Source: Aedes albopictus
Lineage: Eukaryota; Arthropoda; Insecta; Diptera; Culicidae
Assembly (NCBI RefSeq): GCF_035046485.1
Contig: NC_085137.1
Location: forward strand, 38,794,566 to 38,858,565
Length of the DNA: 64,000 nt
Direction of reading: 5' to 3'
The notes under the pieces were generated by a model. It made no database searches. It was not told the DNA's origin and saw only the letters and a list, made by a program, of their open reading frames with translations. This document shows positions 21,555-34,544 of this stretch, one piece after another. The translations under genes and the position numbers were made by a program. The number at the start of each line of letters is the position of its first letter. Within the stretch, counting starts at the first letter, position 1.

Positions 21555-22475
21555 CGAATCCATCAAAACGACATGATCAGTTACATCCGTGGGTTTTAAT
21601 TTGGTGTCCACTGGTGCCGATGATGGTACATAGTAGAAAACAAAAATCAGCTATTTGTTGGTGAGATTTTTTTTTTGATGATGGGAGACAAGTGTTTCGA
21701 TTTTGGCAATCATATTTACATTCTTCGACAACACACCAGTCTGTTGTGGACTAGCAGCTAGCACGCGAACAAACAGATTTTAAACGTCCTCTTTCCTTTA
21801 TTCCCACAATTACTGACATTCTGTATATACGTATACTTCGTTTCTAAAACGTGACATTTCTGTCGATATTTATTATTACGAATCGTTGCGACATTGGTCG
21901 TTTGTGAATTACAAATTGAGACACGTTCCGAGCGAGAGCAGCTGCACCAGCTGTGTCCCGTCGTCGTCCGTCTTTTTCTCTCTGTCGTAAACTGTCCGTG
22001 GATGGGCTTTGGGGGGAGTACTTTTGTTTATTGCAGTTTTACGACCAGGAATCTTGTACATATTGTCATTTGGTTGGCCGTGTAATGGATTGTCGTTGCT
22101 GTGCAGTAAGGGTAATTATTGTGCCCTTCTCTACCCCAACCCGTTGCGATGCTTTGAATGTCATCTCAATGCAAATCGATATTAACTCAGAAAGGTCTTT
22201 AAAACGAGATGGTGATCCACTTCTACAGGCCACAGGTAGGCTCACCGCGTAAAATAATTTCCATAAAGACGTATATTTGGAGCAATTTCCATGATGGCGC
22301 AATTTTCTTCGACTGTGGTTTAGGTCCTAAGGCTCATAATTACGGTCAAAGTTGAGTGCCCTCAAGAAAACAAATAAACAATTGTAAGACAGTCACTTCT
22401 CTGGTATTTTTTAAACAAATATGGCAATAAATAAAAGAGTTATAATTTATTTTTTTTATTAAAGAGATTTTAAAC
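21555..22475. other. Repeat-poor sequence, no gene recognised
   Basis: A GC-moderate stretch at 21880-22250 has open frames on both strands (99 and 78 codons) with no recognisable domain. It may belong to the unique block continuing at 22740. Confidence 0.3.
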
Positions 22476-22479
22476 CTAA

Positions 22480-22740
22480 GTTCATTAAATATTCCTTTAG
22501 GAATTCCTCTTGCGAATCCTCTAGGAATATCCTTAAGAATTCTTCCAGGAATGCAAGCCGGGATTCCTCCAGAGTTTTCCCTGCTGAAATACTTCAAAGA
22601 ATTCCCATATTAGAGATAAAGATTTCTCCAAGAGTCCCTCTGAAAATAACTCTGGGATTTCTCCAGAAATTTATCTGTAGAATTCTCCAGAGATTCCACC
22701 AAGGATTTATCCAGAAATTGCTCTAAGAGTTCCGTTCGGA
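22480..22740 (+). repeat. 12-bp array, TTC orientation
   Basis: Units such as ATTCTTCCAGGAATG, ATTCCTCCAGAG and TTTCTCCAGAAA are recognisable. Confidence 0.6.
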
Positions 22741-22744
22741 ACTT

Positions 22745-24105
22745 TGGACATTATGAACAACATGAACATCTGAATTATGATTATCATGAAAGTTGAAAGT
22801 GTATTTGGCGACTCTAATCTTTCCCCTCATTCTGAACTAGCGTTCGCGTGCATCATACTCACGTAACCCAGGATATTTTAATCCGCTGTACCACCGCTCA
22901 ATTGAGTTGTCAATCGATGCGGAGGTAATTAATTGCATTTGACAGCAAGCATAATGGGGAAAACGCGTTACGCTTCATCGATCGACCCCGTACCGCATAG
23001 TACATTCTACTATCCGTAACGAGAGGACAATATTGCATTTTCAATACTCCACATCCTTCCACCCTATCAGATGGAATGCACAATCGCAATCGTAAACTAC
23101 TGCCATCAGGAAGTGCAATAACTGATGCTGCAACCAGAAACGCTCACAAATCACAGGACGTAATTCCGAACAGTCTGTCAGGAATCATCACGCAACATCA
23201 ACCGACAGTGAAGTGAACCCAACAAAAATCACTCGAATGTCGTCCCGTTCGAATTGCAATGCTCATTCATCGATAATTGAAATTGAATAAAACATTGATT
23301 CCAATTGGCAGCAGTAGCGTCGGCGACCCGCCGACGACGGAGCTGATTTATTGGAATAATTTGCACCGCATCGATGAACGTTGGTCTCCACTTCGTCATC
23401 GGTTTTTGTTTTTAATTTTACGAGACCTGCCAGCAGAGGTCGGTCGGTCGGTCGGTTGTAACATGATCGACCGACAAGTAAATCGCAGAATCGATAGCTG
23501 TCTGCTGTGAGGGCATGCGATTTACATTATGGAATATTAATTGCCCTGATTGACAGTGGAAATATGCTGATCCGTAATGGAGCTCCATTAAATTATTTTC
23601 GATTTAATGGCATTAGGCAGTGATGGATGCAGAGCCAGAGCGCACGGCTGGTTGAGTAGCAGAATTATTGATCAGCATTTTACTGAAGTGGACTGTTTAC
23701 ATTATTTATTCGAGTTAATAATATTTTCATAAAGAGTTTTTGAGATGTGAAATCCGCATAAAAATAAACCCTCGAAAAATATTTCTAAAAAAATAATAAT
23801 ATTATTACTTATAGATCTTTTTTTGGTTGTATAAACGAGATTTTTAGCCCTAGACTAGTTCATCTCGGAATTCACGCTTTACTTCCTTTCCAAAGGAAAA
23901 ACTCACATTTTGCGAGTCACGCACTTTAACCATCACACCAGGCCTGCTCCACAATATAGCTCATTTATTTAACCTCTTGCAAAAAAAGTTATCAGAATTG
24001 TAAGAATTTATGATCAAGTTAATAACGAAAAAGTGGATGGATGGCTTTTATGCATTATTTGGGCTTTTATTACCAATTTAGACTACTAGTTACTTAACAG
24101 TCTTT
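22745..24105. other. Repeat-poor block, possible enhancer sequence
   Basis: The sequence is non-repetitive, with several homeodomain-like TAAT-rich stretches (23520-23640) and a short GGTC tandem run at 23438-23456. The 77-codon ORF at 23277-23510 shows no domain. No exon boundary was identified. Confidence 0.3.
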
Positions 24106-24109
24106 ATCA

Positions 24110-25885
24110 GACTGTTTATCAGAATTTATCTGAAACTATTTTAAAAGATTCATCAAAAATTCATGCTGAAGTTTTTTTTCAGGAATTTTATAAGTTCCTG
24201 TATACTGAATTATTCATTTAAAAAATTGGGCCCATTCATTGAAAAATTTCTTCAGAAAATGGATCTCGTTTTTTTCTAGGAATTTAAAGTCTTTCGGAGG
24301 TCTACATATGTGCCTTTGGAGTTTTTTAATCTCAATCTTAAACATAATGGAAATTATTTTAATATTTTAGCATTCCTCGAAAATTTCAAGAAAATTGGTT
24401 GGAGTTGGAGAGAACGGTTGGAGTTGCTCAGTCGGGAGAATACCGTTAAAAATTCTTCGCCGAAAGGCCATTAGGGACCAATTCAATATATATCTATAAG
24501 AAATATATTGAAGGAGTTCATGAAAATTACTGACAGAAAAAGGTCCAAAAATTAGGAACTCAGTCGTAAAAATAATCCAAAAATGTTTCCAAACAAATAA
24601 CATTTAATCACACCAAAGTTTATATATAACAATATTTACAATCAACTACTAAAATACTTGGATTTAACACAAATTAGATTGAAGGACATTCTCAACCTTT
24701 CCTCTTCGCTACCGAAAGCCTACTGGTTTGTCTAGTATTAGAATCTGAGTAACTATCGTTGTTAATGACGTCACATATAGTATCCCTAGCGAACAGATCT
24801 TCAACACTGCGAGTTTTACTATTGTAGGAAGATAGGGAGTCTAGTGAGTTCCTGCGCTATGTTATGATGCAATAGTTGGGAGATTTCCATATTTGTCAGT
24901 GACGTAACTAGGATTGGGTGAGGCCAATCCCGAACGAGAGTTCCTCCAACAATTATGTAATGAATTTTTCATGGTGTTCCTTCTGGGTTTTCTTAAACAA
25001 TTTCTAACAGGAGAAGGATAACATTTCAACAGGAATTCCTTCTGGGGATTAACAAAAACCATTCTCAGAAGGTGTCCCTAAAAGAACTTCCAAAGGAATT
25101 CCAAAAGGAACTCCTGGAGGAATCTTGAAAGGAAATCATAGAGAAATCTCAAAAGAAACTCTGTGAGGAGTTCTCGGAGCAATTCGAGATGGAACTTTTG
25201 GAGAAATAATAAATAAACCCCTGGAAGAATCTCCGAAGGAGCTATTTTTAGAGTCTTAGAAGTAACACCTGGAGAGATCCTGGTTCAATTTTCGAAGAAA
25301 ACACGGAAGAACTTTTTGGAGGAATTTCTGAAGGAATCCAAAAGATAACTTTTGGAGAATCCCGGAAGATATACAGATAGCATTTCTGGTGAATCATAAG
25401 AAAAAAATCTGGAAGAATTCCAGAAGACTCTATGGGAGGAAACCGTGAAGGAATTCCACTCGGAATTCTAAGAGATCCTGGAGGAATCCTTGTAGAAGTG
25501 AATGTAAGGATGCCGAAAAAAGTTCCTGGAAGTGTCCCGGGAAAGAAAATTCTGGATAAATCTCAGAAAGAACTCCTTGAGGAATCCCAGAAGAAACTCC
25601 TAGAAGAATCCTGGAAAGAATTCTTGTAGGAATTTTAAAAATATCCCTCGGAAGAATCCCAGAAGCAGCTCCTGGAGGGGTTTTGAAAGCATGCCAGAAA
25701 GAATACCTGCAGAAATCTTCAAATGAATATCTGAGTGAATTCCTGGAATAAATTCCTGAAGGAAACTCAGAAGGAATTTTTGTATACTCTTATGGAATCT
25801 CAAAATAAATTTTGATTGAAATTCTTGGAGAGATGTCCTAAGAAACACTTGCAAGAAACCATCGATTAACTCCAAGAAGAACGAT
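24110..25885. repeat. 12-bp arrays, mainly GAA orientation
   Basis: Short TTC-type stretches (24110-24340, 24930-25050) precede a long GAA-type array (25060-25885). There the spacing is especially regular, for example GGAATTCCAAAA, GGAACTCCTGGA, GGAATCTTGAAA, GGAAATCATAGA in succession from about 25097. 24600-24930 is non-array sequence. Confidence 0.65.
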
Positions 25886-26194
25886 AGGGTGGCCCACGTC
25901 TTAAATCAAATCTGAAATACAACAAATATGTTGATGCCATTTATGAACCAGTTCTTCGGCAAAGTTGTAGGTAATGTTATTTTGAACAACTTTCACAAAA
26001 ACACATTTTATCTAGCTGTTCAAGAATGGAGATGATGCAGTCTAGCGAAACCGATTGAAAGTGAGCGGTGGAAAGAAACGGTATATGTATATTTTCAAGC
26101 TTTTGTTGGTTTTTCTTAACATTCGTTTAATATATTATTTGAAATTGAAATCAATTTTAACTTTCGAGTTTTTTTGCTTTTTAACATGAACATT

Positions 26195-26332
26195 TTGTTA
26201 AGGGGGGGTTGGTGGTGTTTAACAAGCTACGTCATTTAGTATCAGAAAGTATGAGAACTTGTGACGAAATGCTACGCGGGGTAGGGGAATGACAAAAATC
26301 GCTCAAAAAAGCTACGTCATTTATAGACCCTC
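26195..26332. mobile_element. MITE fragment with AGCTACGTCATTTA ends
   Basis: GCTACGTCATTTA appears near 26226 and again, in direct order, near 26312 before TAGACCCTCCCT. The end resembles the CTACGTCATTTATGGACG end of the element at 56959-57134. A SINE has inserted immediately to its right. Confidence 0.45.
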
Positions 26333-26341
26333 CCTAAAGGA

Positions 26342-26777
26342 TTTTTTTTTATTCTTAATAACTTAACCTAATTTACAGCTCTATTTTCCACTGGGGCACT
26401 ACGTGAGCAATTTCAAATGACAGCCGCACTTACATTTTGTACAGCGCCTAGATTCTATTCTACTTTATCGAACTGGTTGCCTTTCTGCTGCTTTCACTTT
26501 TTCTACTTTATACCTAGTAGAATGATGAGCACAAGGATGATGATGGATGGCCGTTGTTCCTTTCCAGTCCGATTGGGGGTCCATTATAAGTAGCAGTTCG
26601 CCGATGTCCAGGTATCCGGGTCCGTTTGAGCCATGGGGCTCAGAAGAGGGTCAGTGTCAGTTGCTCTCGGGGGAAAAGCAACTGACGAAAAATTGCAAGT
26701 GCCGGGGCTGGGAATCAAACCCATGACCATCCGCATATGCAGCGAACGTGTGACCAACTACGCCATGGGCCCCGGCG
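26342..26777 (-). mobile_element. Full-length tRNA-derived SINE with 9-bp duplication
   Basis: CCTAAAGGA is duplicated at 26333-26341 and 26778-26786. On the minus strand the head carries a pol III A box (TGGCGTAGTTGG) and B box (GGTTTGATTCCC) at tRNA-like spacing, then about 340 bp of unrelated body ending GCCCCAGTGG.. and an A-rich tail (AAGAATAAAAAAAA). Pol III transcription and LINE-mediated retroposition are expected for such elements. The duplication is perfect. Confidence 0.85.
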
Positions 26778-26789
26778 CCTAAAGGAATT

Positions 26790-28360
26790 CTGTCAAATTT
26801 TTTAAGAATTTTCTTACAAAACTCAACCATTTCTCCGCGAGCTCAACCAGGAATCAGATCAGAAATTATTCGTTGGTGATATTATAAATTTAACTAGTCT
26901 GCTACATGAAGCATTACAGAACATCACATACATTATATAACTTATTTGAGAAATAAAAACATAGAAGGTATACAGAATCTTTGTAGATATAGTAGCATGG
27001 TTATGCTATTGCAAAACTTCCAAAAAAATTTTCAAAATATGTAAAAGGAAATTATTATTATTGTTTATTTTAACTTGAAATTTTGAAAGAGGGAAAAATT
27101 CCTTTGAGTGATTTCGGCATTTCAAAAACTTTCTACGGAGACTGCCATTTGAACTGTAATTTCTTCGCAACTGTGTACAGCGATTGAAGAAAAAAAAAAC
27201 GGTTTCTTGAGCGATTCAGGCAAGACATTTCCCATGCATCAAGATAGGCTGAGACATTCCTTCTGATCTGCAAACAGCCCTTATACTTTAAACTTTGTTG
27301 TTTTTATGTTTTCAATAAAATCGAATGAATTTGGTGATAATTTGGACGAGGGAACTTTAAGATTTTGAAATTCTTGTTAAAACATTTTAAATACAATGAG
27401 TGTTTTCTGTTATCGCCTTTCAAGGTTGAAAAAATCGTCATTGATATCGCCGTCATCACTGAAATTCAGGAAGCTGTTTTCTCGTCCAAAATTCAAATGT
27501 TCGTTATGAAAATGTATTCACCGTATTCCAGAAAACGGAGTATTTTAGTTATCGCATGCAGTTTGCATTTTCACATTACACTCCTAAAAGTAAAGTGCCA
27601 AGTTCAGCGGACCTTGTGTGATCGTTAGAATCCGTGACTATCACGCCGAGGTCCTGAATTGACTTACGACATGCTCATAAAATGTGAGTTCATCCTTCGG
27701 TACAGAAGTAAGGTCCCGATATAAACTAGTCCCGGGCTAAAAATCTCAAAAATAAACGATCAACGATCAACGATCAATTCTGACTATACATGTCAATGGT
27801 TGCTCCTCCGTGATTGATCTGAACTGGTACCAGTTGCACTGAGATCCAACTGAATAAGGGGCTGGGATATTCCACTTATTCTCAAAGTGCAATTTTTAGC
27901 AGCTCATGCATATTTGATCAATAACGGCGCCGGCCAAGTCCTTATAGTCAGCTGGGAAGAGAAAGGAATGTTAGAGTGTACTGGTTGTTGCTACTAGAGA
28001 CCGAGAGCACTCTGCGTCCCCACAACCCGCACGGACTGGGGTATTTGTTAGACGGAAAGGATGGGAGATCTGGGAGTCACCGTTGGGTCGGTGATGCGAT
28101 CCATGGATAGGGTTATTTATAGTGTTCGTGATAGATTGTGTGGTGAATAAGGTCAAGCGGCACAGCACGCTTTGGTTGCATAACTTATAGGCGTTATATA
28201 TACACTGTGCTGTAAGTGGAAGTTGGAAGGGAGGGTAACGACTTTTTTCAATTCGTTTCTGATTCTAGCGATGGCTATGAACATATGAATATACATGAGT
28301 TGTATATGTAGAGAAGAGAGAGCGAGAGAAAGTGGATAGAAAGATACAAAGTAGGATGAA
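26790..28360. other. No gene recognised; body of a SINE possible at the right
   Basis: 27365-27628 has an 87-codon ORF without a recognisable domain. 27920-28360 is probably the body of the tRNA-headed element at 28365-28438, since it runs continuously on the minus strand without an obvious break, but its 3' end could not be fixed. Confidence 0.3.
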
Positions 28361-28364
28361 AAGG

Positions 28365-28438
28365 ACGGGCCAGGGATTGAACCCATGACCTTCTGCATAC
28401 GAATCAGAAGCGGTAGCCACTAGACCACCAAGCCCGTC
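28365..28438 (-). mobile_element. tRNA-like SINE head
   Basis: On the minus strand it reads as a tRNA-like sequence with A box TGGTCTAGTGG and B box GGTTCAATCCC. Unlike a tRNA gene it has no closing acceptor stem and continues into unrelated sequence, so it is a SINE promoter region. Confidence 0.65.
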
Positions 28439-28490
28439 TATATATATATATAGACTATATATATATATATACTATATATAGTATGCTCCT
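28437..28490. repeat. (TA)n microsatellite
   Basis: Runs of TA broken by GAC and ACT make an almost palindromic block directly at the SINE 5' end, possibly the preferred integration target. Confidence 0.8.
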
Positions 28491-30600
28491 TGCTGTATTC
28501 TAATGCGATTCTTGCCATGTCGTGCTTGGTTAAGACTAGTTTTTCTATGTATTAAACGCTAGTGGCTACCAGCCCCAGAAGCGAATGTTTAATCGAATTA
28601 TTCAATACCACCTTTTCAGTGAGTAAAACTACCATCGACATTTCATGTACACACAGCTTATACAGCACCCACCACACTTCCATAATCTCTTCATCTTTTT
28701 TATCACCGCGCGTAAACAGCCACCATCGAGACTTGTTCGCAGCCAGCCAGTGCCCGGAAAAAGTAGTTAAAATTTTTATTTACCAACCATGAAAAAAGAC
28801 CGGCACAACAACGACTATACCCGGCCATATCGGGAAGGCAAAACTTTGTTATTATTTCCATTCCGTGTCTGGTTGTTTTATGGGCGTTGTTGCTGCTGCT
28901 TGTGCTGCTGCAAAATTGCCTCTCAAGTTCGGGGCGAACAAATCCCAGACTAGCGAAATTTCAATAAAAGTGTACTCTTTTCATCAAGGCGAGTGGTTGG
29001 GCTGGTGCGGTACTCCAACCATCACGATGAAACTATAAAGCTGTGTGAAAATAGTTAAACAAAGTTTCCGATATTTTTTTTTCGAGTGTAGTTGCGTTGA
29101 AAGGGCTTTTGAAGTTGCGCTATTGCTGTACGAACGACGGGCACAAAAACATTGCTAATACAGCCAATTCGAATTTATAAGAAGTTTGCCTGAGCAGTTA
29201 AGTAATGCGTTAATATTGAGAAAAGAATATGAATCCAAAAATTAACTAAGGTTCTGAAAGGACGTCTAAAACGATAATGTTATATAGCATTACACTAATA
29301 AACCTAATCTTTAAAAGTTTGACAATTCTCAGGTCATTTGAAGCAAATAAGGTCTGCACTCTATCAAACTATAATTAAATATCTTCTGTTTTTTAAGAGT
29401 AATGATAATGTATACTTTTATTTGTGTGATCGATCACGTGGTGGAAATCTGATTACTTTTTAGAAATCTTAGAATAAATCATCAAGCATAACAGATAAAT
29501 CTCCGTCATTCCAAAATATCACAGTATCAGATTTTCACACACCAGAAAAAAAAAGCACGAAACATTCTTCACACGTACTGGAAACTATCAGCAGGTCATC
29601 TTTCTTTCTTAACTTCCCTCCCAAATGAAGGCCATTAAGAAATAGGTCATTTGCTTCGCCTCGTTTGGTTTGCACCCACAACCTACTATCCCATAGCTAT
29701 TCTGATTCGAATAGTAGTACGAAACACCACACATTATAGATGGCGAGAGTGCGATAAGTGGAACTAATTTTAGCACCTCCATCCACCTACGCTATAATAT
29801 ATTTTACGAGTCGAAGTCTCCTCAGTCCATCCCCTGATTCGAACTGGTAACGCTGCGCGGTCGCACTACTTTACCATAAGAGTTGCCCTAGGTCAAACCG
29901 AATGGTGAAGTAAGCGAAATGGGCAGACGGAGCCATAAATAGTAATTATGTTAATTTTATGCAACTTTCAGCAAGCTTTAACTGCCCGTTAAATGGCTGC
30001 GACTTTTGATTTTGGTGGTGGTTTCTGTTTTCCTTTTTTGGGTGTTTAATTCAGCGGGCGTATCCAACGGTGATTTTATGAGAATCAAAATTTAGTACTT
30101 CACGTACTCCAGGACTCGAAAAAGTGCCGTCCATTTCCCGTCAGACACCGGGACGCCACACAGTAGAATCACCCAACCAGCTAAAATCGATTTTGTCTTG
30201 GAAACACCGAAAGAAAAAAAACTCTTCAACAACATTGTTTACCTCGCCACACTCTGCTGCACTCTGCATGCCAACATTATTGCTAGCCTAGCCAGATTCC
30301 AATTCACCGCCAACTAGCTAATATGGCCAACTAAAACTTTTCTTCGCGCATCTCGAAGGCGCTACTACTGCAAGCTACAGAGGCTACAAGCAGTTGTACG
30401 GCCGTCCGGTCCGTCCTTCGTCGCGCCATCGGGCGTTGCGAACTGCAATTTAACGCTTGCCCTGCGCTTATCGAAAGCTGTGGACTGCATCATCTCTGCC
30501 TATATCTTTCGCTGCGCTCTATGCTCGCTGTATGTGTGGAATAGACCTGTTCAGTTATGGATGGGGTATATTTTCAATTTAGACAACTACAACTCGCATC
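28490..30600. other. Repeat-poor block, no gene recognised
   Basis: The stretch is largely non-repetitive and of higher GC in 28560-28950 and 30100-30560, with no supported exon. A weak pol III B-box-like motif near 29845 (minus) was considered and not called. Confidence 0.3.
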
Positions 30601-30984
30601 GACAATTTAGTCCACATGAGACATGAATATTACCTTAATGTGTCTCAAATAAAACCATTGCTGTTATGATAAAATCAGAGCTGGTTATTCAAGGTTTCTA
30701 AATGTCAGCGCTCCCTACACGATCTCAAGGAAATGATTTCACTATAGCGCCTAATAAAGAATTAGAGTATCTACTCATAAGACAAAATCGCTGAGTTTTC
30801 AAGGTTTTTCTTGGGGGAGTTTTAAATGCTTAAATAATCAAAAATTAGCCCAAATTTATTCAAATTTCTATACTTCTCAAAAACTATACACGTATATCTT
30901 CTAAGCTTAAATACGCAAGATTGATTATTCAAGAGATTTCACCAAGTTGCTAAATTCTTTCGAGAACTGTTTAACAAAACTCTT

Positions 30985-32180
30985 CCAAATGGTGTATGTA
31001 GGTAGTAATATTGAGATGTCGAAATTATACCCATGATACTTCCTTCAAATCCCTCCAGAACTCCTTCTTTAAATTCATTTCCAGTTTGTCGCCGAGTTTT
31101 TCCCTGATATTATCAAAGAATTTTACTTCCTTGTTTTTTCGAGATTTCACAAGAATATCCAGAGGTTTCTACGTATTTACTTCCATAAATAGCTTCTTCC
31201 AAGATTCTTCACGATTTCAGTTTTTTTTGTGATTTTTCACGGAGTCTCTGCTAGAGTATGAGCCCCGGACTTTCTTCCAGAGTTTCTGCTCCCAGAGATC
31301 TTTCCAAAGTTCTTCAAAGAATTTCTTCTAGTGGTTTCGGCAGATTTTTCCAAGAGTTTCTCTAGGGTTATTTGCAGAACTTCTTCCAGTGATTTCTTTC
31401 AGAGACAGTTTTCAGATATTTCTCGTGGATTTCCTTGCGGAATTTCGCACGTAGTTTCTCCCGGGATTACTTTTAGAGGTTTTCAAAGTTCCTCCTTAAA
31501 TTTTCTTCTGTGATTAGTCACAGAACTTTTTTTTCGAGATGTCCCAGTTTCTCTCAAGATTTCTCCATTAGAAGATTTTCGCAAAATTTGACCGGGATTG
31601 TTCAAATATTTCTTCAGGAGTTTCTTACCAGAAATCTCGTAAGTTATCCCAGGAGATATTCCAAGAAAAAACTCTTTGAAAAAAAGCCTGCAAGAACTCC
31701 GGGAGGAATTTTCAATGAAATCCCAAAGAGGAACACCCAGAATCTCTGGATAATTTCTGGTAGAGATTCCGGGAAGAGCTCTGGGAATAATCCCAAGAAA
31801 ATCTGTAAGAAAATAATCTCGGGTGGATCATTGCAATAAATTAGATAATCAACTACAAGGAAAAGCAACTACCAGCAGTAGCTCTTGCAGAACTCCCAGA
31901 AGACGCTCTAAAACATCTTAGGTGAAAGTGCAGAATCAATTCTGAAAAACTCCAAAAGACGTTTCAGGATCAACACCGGAAAGAATCTTCCTCTCAGAAA
32001 CTCCGACAGAAATCTCAAAAGAAATCCCGTGAGAACCTTTGGGAAATATACCACCTGACACTCTGTAGAAATACAAGGAGAAACTCTAGAGGAAAGCTTA
32101 ATTTCTTGAAGAAATCACAGGAGAGACTTCGGAAGAAATCCCGGAAGGAATTCCTGCAGAAAATTAGGGAAAAACTCGTT
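30985..32180. repeat. 12-bp array, TTC then GAA, switching near 31645
   Basis: The left half uses units such as TCCCTCCAGAAC and TTTCTTCCAGTG. The right half uses AACTCCGGGAGG, AATTTTCAATGA, AATCCCAAAGAG and similar. The two halves are about equal in length, an imperfect giant inverted repeat. ORFs up to 109 codons result from the periodicity. Confidence 0.65.
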
Positions 32181-32184
32181 AAAA

Positions 32185-32925
32185 TTCTTTGTCAATATTC
32201 ACTCATAACAAACAATAATGTTTCAATTTAAAGCTGTTTTAATTTAAAAAAAAAATAAAAAAATAAGAAGAATTGGGGCAAATTAAGGTTTAAAATTATA
32301 TGCTGCTGTCACCTTCTGTCCATGAGGCTGTTGACAAACAATATTTTGGATCTTTTGGAAGTACGTAAGTAATTGCTCATCGTTTGGAAATGTTTGGAAT
32401 CGGTGCTATTAGGTAGAGAATTACGCATACTTGTTTGCATGAAAAATCAAAAATTATCAATACTTTGGTACCAGTGATGCAAAAAATAGTTTTTTTTAGA
32501 AATATTCCTTCTGTATTCGATTATTTATTCAATTATTATTACGTGAAAATTCATTTAAAAAAATGAAAATGAAAGTTTACCTTAAAAATACCTCTGCCTA
32601 ATTTACGGGGTCATTCTAAAACTCCATCAATTTAATAACGTATTGTGTTAAACATTACTCAATGGATTTGGGGCGATGAGATTCCAGCGAATTATTCACT
32701 AAAATCATAGTAGATGTCGTAAAATAACGAAAAACCTAAAATTTTAGGAGGAACTGGAATAAAACGGGGTCTATAACTCACTTCAGAGCAGTTTTTTGTA
32801 CACAAATCAATCAACAATCAATCAATTCTTGACAAAATTTGATTTCGAATACCTCGGTCACAAAGAGTCTTGTATTTAGAAAGTTATTATTTTTTCCACC
32901 TTTTGGAATGATTTTGCCCAATGTG
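32185..32925. other. AT-rich sequence between arrays
   Basis: No repeat ends or coding signal were seen. Confidence 0.3.
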
Positions 32926-32929
32926 CGAT

Positions 32930-34251
32930 GGAGGAGCTTCAGTAGAAATCCCAGGAATAACACCTTCTAGAGGATAGAGAGAGACGAACCAGTCAAGTGC
33001 TGAAAGTCTCTTAAAAAGACAAATCGATCAACCTTCAAGAGGAATCCCGCAAAAAACACTAACAGAAATTCTGCGACAACGTCTGCGGTATATCCTGAGA
33101 GAAACTCTTGGGGAGATCTCGGGATTATTCAGGAAAACAGAAGATTTAGCCATAATTGCTTTTTTGAGTTTAGTAAGAATACTTTTAATAATTTTATAGA
33201 AAATTCTTCAAGAATACCTCCAGGGACACCGCCAATAATTGATTTGATGATTCTTTCAGAATTTACCAACAAAAAAATCTGGTATGTTTACCGAAAAAAC
33301 AGTTCCGCAAAATTTCGTAGAAATGTTTTTAGCAAGAATTCGTTTAAAGATTCCTCTTAGTATCTCCCTTCAGAATACATCCCAGTCCATGAATTTAATT
33401 GTTATTTTTTGTAAAGAATCCTTTAGAGATTGATTTAGGATTTCCCTCAGGAATTTTATTTAGATTTTTTCAGGAGTTTCCTACTGAAAACATTTATCTT
33501 GAAACTGTATTACAAGTTTTATTTATTGTGTTGCTCCACTACAATATGCTATATTTTAATATGCATTTGTAGTGCTTCATTATTTTTTCGTAATAACTGA
33601 TTCACGGGGGTTTCCTCAGAAATTACTTCCGAAATTCGTCCTGCGTTAAAGGAACTTTTTTCAAGGTTTGCTACAAAAGTTCATACCTGTATTCTTTCAT
33701 AAATTTCTTCAACATTTCTGAAGGAATTTCCCCAGAAATGTTGTAAGAACTTTTTCTAGGAGTTTGTCTTTGGGATTTTTCCGAAAATTGTTCTAGAGTT
33801 TTGGAAAAACGATTCTAGGAATTTCTTCAAGAAATCAATCAAACGTTTCTTCAAAAGGTACAATTCCAGGAGTAATCGCTTACCTTTTTTTCTCTCAGGG
33901 TTTTTGGATTTTTTTTCCAGAAACTTTTTCAGAAATTATTGCTTGAATTTCTCCATAGGTTTCTTCAAGTTTACTTTATTTATTCTTGGATTTTCCAAGG
34001 CATTTATTTGGTAATTCTTCTAAAAATTTCTTAAGGTATTCTTTTCTTTTCGGTCCTCTGCACCACCGTGGGTGCTCAGGACTGAAAGTACCTAAGTAAG
34101 TAAGTATTCTTTTGGAAGTTCCTCCAAGAGATTCTGCAGTAGTTCTTTCAGGTATTCTTCCAGACATTGGTTTGGATTTATTTCGACCTCATGGATTTTT
34201 TCAGATTTTTTTCAAGGAGTTTCTTAGCAATGCCTGCCGAAATGACTTCAG
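32930..34251. repeat. 12-bp arrays, GAA then TTC
   Basis: 32930-33130 is GAA-oriented; 33180-33500 and 33600-34250 are TTC-oriented. The intervening 33505-33600 is a dispersed block also found at 45205-45275. Confidence 0.55.
33530..33600 (+). repeat. Dispersed block shared with 45205-45275
   Basis: CCACTACAATATGCTATATT, the following TTAATATGCATTTGTAGTGC and then TCATTATTTTTTCGTAAT match the reverse strand of 45205-45275 with few differences. Both copies interrupt 12-bp arrays. The block is probably a small mobile element with CACTACAA inverted internally. Confidence 0.55.
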
Positions 34252-34261
34252 AATCTATTCC

Positions 34262-34533
34262 GTCTTCTTCTTCTTCTTCTTCTTTGCGGCTCTACGTCCC
34301 CACTGGGACTTGGCCTGTCTAGTTTCAACTTAGTGTTTTTTGAGCACTTCCACAGTTATTAATTGAAGGGCTTTCTTTGCCTGCCATTGCATAAATTTGT
34401 ATATTGTGAGGTAAGTGCAATGATACACTATGCCCAGAGAATCGAGAAAATTTTCTCGGCCGGAACGGGAATCGAACCTGCCGTCTCCGGATTGGCGATC
34501 CATAGCTTTAACCACTAGGCTAACTGGAGACCC
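34262..34533 (-). mobile_element. tRNA-derived SINE with 10-bp duplication
   Basis: AATCTATTCC is duplicated at 34252-34261 and 34534-34543. On the minus strand the head has A box TAGCCTAGTGG and B box GGTTCGATTCCC. The body ends CCCAGTGGGGACGTAGAGCC and the tail is (GAA)n-like instead of poly(A). The total is 272 bp. It is a different family from the SINE at 26342-26777 but shares the CCCCAGTG-type 3' motif. Confidence 0.85.
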
Positions 34534-34544
34534 AATCTATTCCT

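Noticed and set aside
25060..25885. CRISPR-like regular array
   Set aside because: The 12-bp units are continuous and degenerate, without constant repeats or spacers, and the DNA is eukaryotic.
26700..26777. tRNA gene (also at 28365-28438, 34450-34533, 49480-49573)
   Set aside because: A and B boxes are present, but the sequences lack a closed acceptor stem and run into SINE bodies with tails and target duplications.
29820..29890. Minus-strand tRNA-like motif with GTTCGAATC
   Set aside because: Spacing to an A-box-like motif is too short and no SINE body or duplication was found.
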